The notes under the pieces: generated by a model
Databases searched by the model: none
What the model was told of the DNA's origin: nothing
Seen by the model: the letters and a program-made list of their open reading frames with translations, nothing else
Assembly: GCF_014384985.1 (NCBI RefSeq)
Contig: NZ_JACRSX010000010.1
Span: 41,154 to 105,153, forward strand
DNA: 64,000 nucleotides
Source: Jutongia huaianensis
GTDB lineage: Bacteria; Bacillota; Clostridia; Lachnospirales; Lachnospiraceae
Direction of reading: 5' to 3'
In this document: positions 61,648 through 64,000 of the stretch, in pieces
Position numbering within the stretch: position 1 is the first letter of the stretch
Layout: every line of letters begins with the position of its first letter
Position numbers and translations under genes: made by a program

Positions 61648-61693
61648 CAACTTCCGGTTTTTGAAACTGAGAAATCGGAGTTTGAAGCGGAGG
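61648..61693 (+). repeat. Hairpin leader repeat, copy 2
   Basis: CCGGTTTTT pairs with GAGAAATCGG around GAAACT, and the copy ends in GCGGAGG, the ribosome site of the DUF3784 gene. The central 27 bases differ from copy 1 by about four positions. Confidence 0.55.
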
Positions 61694-61701
61694 TATGTAT
61701 T

Positions 61702-62037
61702 ATGAATATAGGATTTTGGTCGTGTATAATTTTGGTAATACCATTTCTGATTATAGGTGTGTTATTTGCGATTTTTAAGGAAAAAGCAGCAAAATTTGTT
61801 TCAGGATTTAATTCATTTTCTAAAGAAGAACAGGCATTGTATGATAAAGCTCATATCTCTCGTGATATAAGAAATCAGTGCTTTATGTGGGCTATTATAA
61901 TGTTGGCAGGAGCATTATTATCCTGCTTTTTAACCCCATATATAGCTATACCAACCTATATTATTTGGTTAGTTCTGTTTTTTAGAGAAGTCCACTTTGA
62001 TAATCATAAAGCGTTTGAAAAATATTTATTAAAGTAA
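61702..62037 (+). CDS. DUF3784-like small membrane protein
   Basis: A 111-residue protein with three hydrophobic segments (about 6-25, 62-78 and 82-98). FVSGFNSFSKEEQALYDK after the first segment is the signature phrase of DUF3784. Function is unknown; such proteins are common in Firmicutes islands. CGGAGG precedes the ATG. Confidence 0.78.
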   Translation: MNIGFWSCIILVIPFLIIGVLFAIFKEKAAKFVSGFNSFSKEEQALYDKAHISRDIRNQCFMWAIIMLAGALLSCFLTPYIAIPTYIIWLVLFFREVHFDNHKAFEKYLLK

Positions 62038-62065
62038 ATTCAAGTTTGTAACGAAGGTATTTGCG

Positions 62066-62212
62066 ATGAAAGGAATTAAGATTGAGTTATTGGGGATTGC
62101 AATAATACCTTTAGGAATTGCTGTGACAACAAATAATTTTTGGGGATATGTCCTAGGTGTTCTTGGATTTGGCGTCGCTGTAGTTTACTGTTTTCTAAAA
62201 GATAATCACTGA
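62066..62212 (+). CDS. Small membrane protein, 48 residues
   Basis: ATG at 62066 (MKGIKIELLGIAIIPLGIAV) begins a 48-residue frame ending KDNH. It is hydrophobic over residues 8-43 with a short turn at TTNN, so one or two membrane helices. A weak GAAGG site lies 9 bases upstream. It follows the DUF3784 gene by 28 bases. No family was recognised. Confidence 0.5.
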   Translation: MKGIKIELLGIAIIPLGIAVTTNNFWGYVLGVLGFGVAVVYCFLKDNH

Positions 62213-62213
62213 T

Positions 62214-62244
62214 AACTTCTTGTTTGAAAAATTGAGAAAACGTA
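62214..62244 (+). repeat. Hairpin leader repeat, degenerate copy 3
   Basis: AACTTCTTGTTTGAAAAATT followed by GAGAAAACG resembles copies 1 and 2 but pairs less well. No gene start follows; a terminator does. Confidence 0.35.
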
Positions 62245-62260
62245 ATATTGAACAAAAAAG

Positions 62261-62298
62261 AAATGCACAGTTCTTAGCTTATCGTGAACTGTGCATTT
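62261..62298. terminator. Bidirectional terminator
   Basis: AAATGCACAGTTC (62261-62273) pairs perfectly with GAACTGTGCATTT (62286-62298 by pairing), with T and A runs on both sides. It separates the plus-strand run from the cupin gene. Confidence 0.88.
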
Positions 62299-62318
62299 TT
62301 TTAAATAAATACTTTTAA

Positions 62319-62672
62319 TTAGCCGATTACGGCATCCTCTGCTGTAAAATGTTCCAGAGAATTTTCTTTTACCTGAATGCAGATATAAGTAATTCCAGAA
62401 ATATCGGATGCAAAAAACTGACGCTTTGCAGCAGGTGCGATTTTTAGCCAGTCTCCAGTTGAAAGGCTAATTTCTTCTCCATCAATTATGGCTTTGCCGT
62501 TACCTGAAAGAATTCCATAGATTTCTTCATTTTCTTTATGAGAATGAACAAATGGGACATTTACTCCTGCAGGTAGTTCGTTTAAACTGATTTCTGCACC
62601 TGTTAAAGACAACTTTTCATGCAGCTCAATTCGGTTTTCCTTTCCAATAGTTGTTTTTGTGTAATTTGCCAT
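62319..62672 (-). CDS. Small cupin-domain protein
   Basis: The 117-residue protein is a single cupin barrel. The metal-binding motif 1 reads PFVHSHKENEEIYGILSGNG (His, His, Glu) and motif 2 is in IDGEEISLSTGDWLKIAPAA, where the usual His is replaced, so metal binding may be weak. Similar proteins act as sugar or small-molecule binding proteins or isomerases; role unknown. The start at 62672 follows GGAGG; the longer frame has no site. Confidence 0.82.
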   Translation of the reverse strand: MANYTKTTIGKENRIELHEKLSLTGAEISLNELPAGVNVPFVHSHKENEEIYGILSGNGKAIIDGEEISLSTGDWLKIAPAAKRQFFASDISGITYICIQVKENSLEHFTAEDAVIG

Positions 62673-62739
62673 AATAATACCTCCATAGTTAATTTGTAGT
62701 TTCTGGTTGCTTGGTATTAGTATAGTGTGAGACACATGG

Positions 62740-63723
62740 CATAAGATTCAAGATGTTCTGGAAGAGCGAGTAAAAGCAGGTGTGGAAGTTAGAGTATTCT
62801 ACGATGATATGGGTTCTATAGGCTTTATTAACACAGATTTTGTGAAAAAGATGGAGGCAATAGGAATTCATTGCCGTGTATTCAATCCGTTTATGCCAGG
62901 TTTAAATCTGTTTTTGAACAATCGTGATCATAGAAAAATAACAGTTATTGATGGAAAAGTCGGATTTACAGGTGGATATAATCTAGCAAACGAATATTTT
63001 AATTACACACACCCGTATGGACAGTGGAAAGATACAGGTATTCGTTTAGAAGGAGATGCTGTTCAGTCGCTTACGGTGACATTTTTGGAAATGTGGAATG
63101 CAGTAAGTGCTAAGGATGCTAATGATCCTGATTTTAGTAAATACCTTTTCCACTATGATTATGCGGCACAGCAAACTGGGTTTGTTCAACCTTATGCAGA
63201 CAGCCCTATGGATAATGAGCAGGTAGGAGAAGAAGTTTATATCAGTATGATAAATAAAGCTGAAAAATATTGTTGGTTTATGACTCCATACCTAATCATA
63301 ACAGATGAAATGACGCATGCGTTATGTCTGGCTGCTAAGCGAGGGGTAGACGTAAGAATTATCACACCTGGTATCCCTGATAAAAAATTCATTTATAATA
63401 TAACTCGTTCTTTTTATCATGGATTAGTTAAACATGGTGTTCGTGTTTATGAGTGGACTCCTGGTTTCTGTCATGCAAAAATGAGTGTGGCAGATGACTG
63501 TATGGCAACTTGTGGAACAATTAATCTGGATTATCGAAGTTTATATCACCATTTTGAAAACGGCTGTTTTATGGCAGATTGTCAGGCAGTTGTGGAAATA
63601 AAAAATGATCTGATAAGGACGATGGGAGAATGTCGTGATGTGACAGACCAATATCAAACCGGACGAAGTGCATATTTGCGACTGGGACAATTATTTATGA
63701 GATTATTTGCTGGATTGCTATAA
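62740..63723 (+). pseudogene. Cardiolipin synthase lacking its N-terminus
   Basis: The frame reads HKIQDVLEERVKAGVEVRVF and then YDDMGSIGFI, as in cardiolipin synthases after the N-terminal membrane region. Both phospholipase D motifs are present (RDHRKITVIDGKVGFTGGYN and FCHAKMSVADD). The two N-terminal membrane helices and roughly 180 residues before HKIQ are missing, and an in-frame stop lies just upstream. A GTG at 62782 could start a 313-residue remnant, but no ribosome site supports it. The break is next to the cupin promoter region, so the cupin gene segment probably replaced the 5' part. Confidence 0.75.
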
Positions 63724-63733
63724 GAATCTGATG

Positions 63734-63792
63734 AAACGACCTTTCAAAAAACAGTTGATTTAGAAATTAACTGTTTTTGAAAGGCCGTTTTT
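63734..63792 (+). terminator. Long terminator hairpin after the cardiolipin synthase remnant
   Basis: AAACGACCTTTCAAAAAACA and TT (63734-63756) pair with AACTGTTTTTGAAAGG and CCGTTTTT (63769-63792), with one or two mismatches. Confidence 0.8.
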
Positions 63793-63995
63793 GCTATATC
63801 TAACAGTCTGTTGTACAAAGAAGATTTTGCATGGATAAAAAAACAAACCTTGTTGAGGTTAAATTGAGTTTTCCATTGTATTGTATTGCTAATGAATAAG
63901 AATAAGAAAAAGAACAGACAATGCTGAATGCTCTGGAAACAAGAATATCTGAGTATAGTATGTAAGTTCGTAACAGAATGAAAGGAGCGATTCAA

Positions 63996-64000
63996 ATGAG
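63996..64000 (+). CDS. Start of the next gene, cut by the window end
   Basis: ATGAG at the window end follows AAAGGAGCGATTCAA, a good ribosome site with an 8-base gap. Nothing can be said about the product. Confidence 0.45.

Noticed and set aside
60297..62244. Integron attC sites.
   Set aside because: The leaders form hairpins but lack paired R' and R'' core boxes (GTTRRRY), and no IntI-type integrase is present. Only the cassette-like layout is noted.
63831..63899. Short frame MDKKTNLVEVKLSFPLYCIA near the window end.
   Set aside because: No ribosome site and no family match; random open frame in AT-rich DNA.
1..64000. CRISPR array, insertion sequence with terminal repeats, or rRNA genes.
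   Set aside because: No regularly spaced repeats, transposase motifs or rRNA sequence were seen anywhere in the window.

Overview
The window looks like a chromosomal segment of a Gram-positive, spore-forming, flagellated anaerobe of the Clostridia, most likely Lachnospiraceae. The support is a Spo0A gene, a FliB-type flagellin lysine methylase, a PyrK/PyrD type 1B dihydroorotate dehydrogenase, a MetH without activation domain, a lysyl-tRNA synthetase carrying a tRNA-binding tail, moderate GC content and strong AGGAGG-type ribosome binding sites. Species is not claimed.

Bases 1-55400 are mostly ordinary chromosome. After a partial DUF3737 gene come a c-di-GMP phosphodiesterase with a sugar-binding-protein-like sensor, hisS and asd, then a pyrimidine cluster (pyrC-pyrF-pyrK-pyrD). 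pyrE is separated from it by a polar amino-acid ABC transporter. Next are fliB and an unusual three-gene set (15385-19301): a MinD/ParA-like protein without the P-loop lysine and two cytoplasmic proteins that combine a helical, TerB-like N-terminus with a right-handed beta-helix. Further genes are a CNNM transporter, a zinc-type ABC pair, tRNA-Gln, asnS, spo0A, citrate synthase, an ABC pair without binding protein, an acidic repeat lipoprotein, glgB, mscS, corA, purine salvage genes, a diguanylate cyclase that shares its sensor type with the phosphodiesterase, an ABC-F protein, metH, folB-folK, an acetylesterase, greA and lysS.

From the end of lysS (about 55413) to the window end the DNA is an accessory island full of broken genes. 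A tyrosine integrase has lost the second half of its catalytic domain, where an antisense fragment of a Y-family DNA polymerase gene now sits. Directly upstream of the integrase start, on the other strand, a BREX pglZ gene begins in mid-sequence. It runs for about 455 codons and is then fused in frame to a TIR-domain protein that retains its own ribosome binding site and GTG start. No other BREX gene is visible. Beyond it are small cargo-like genes (peptidase E-like, truncated ClbS, YjdF, GNAT, DUF3784, cupin) and a 5'-truncated cardiolipin synthase. Several are preceded by a related hairpin-forming leader.

The most interesting items are the PglZ-TIR chimera and its internal start, the MinD-like/TerB-like/beta-helix set, the integrase/polymerase chimera, the repeated leaders in the island, and the matched pair of soluble c-di-GMP synthesis and degradation enzymes. 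All family assignments come from reading motifs, not from database searches.
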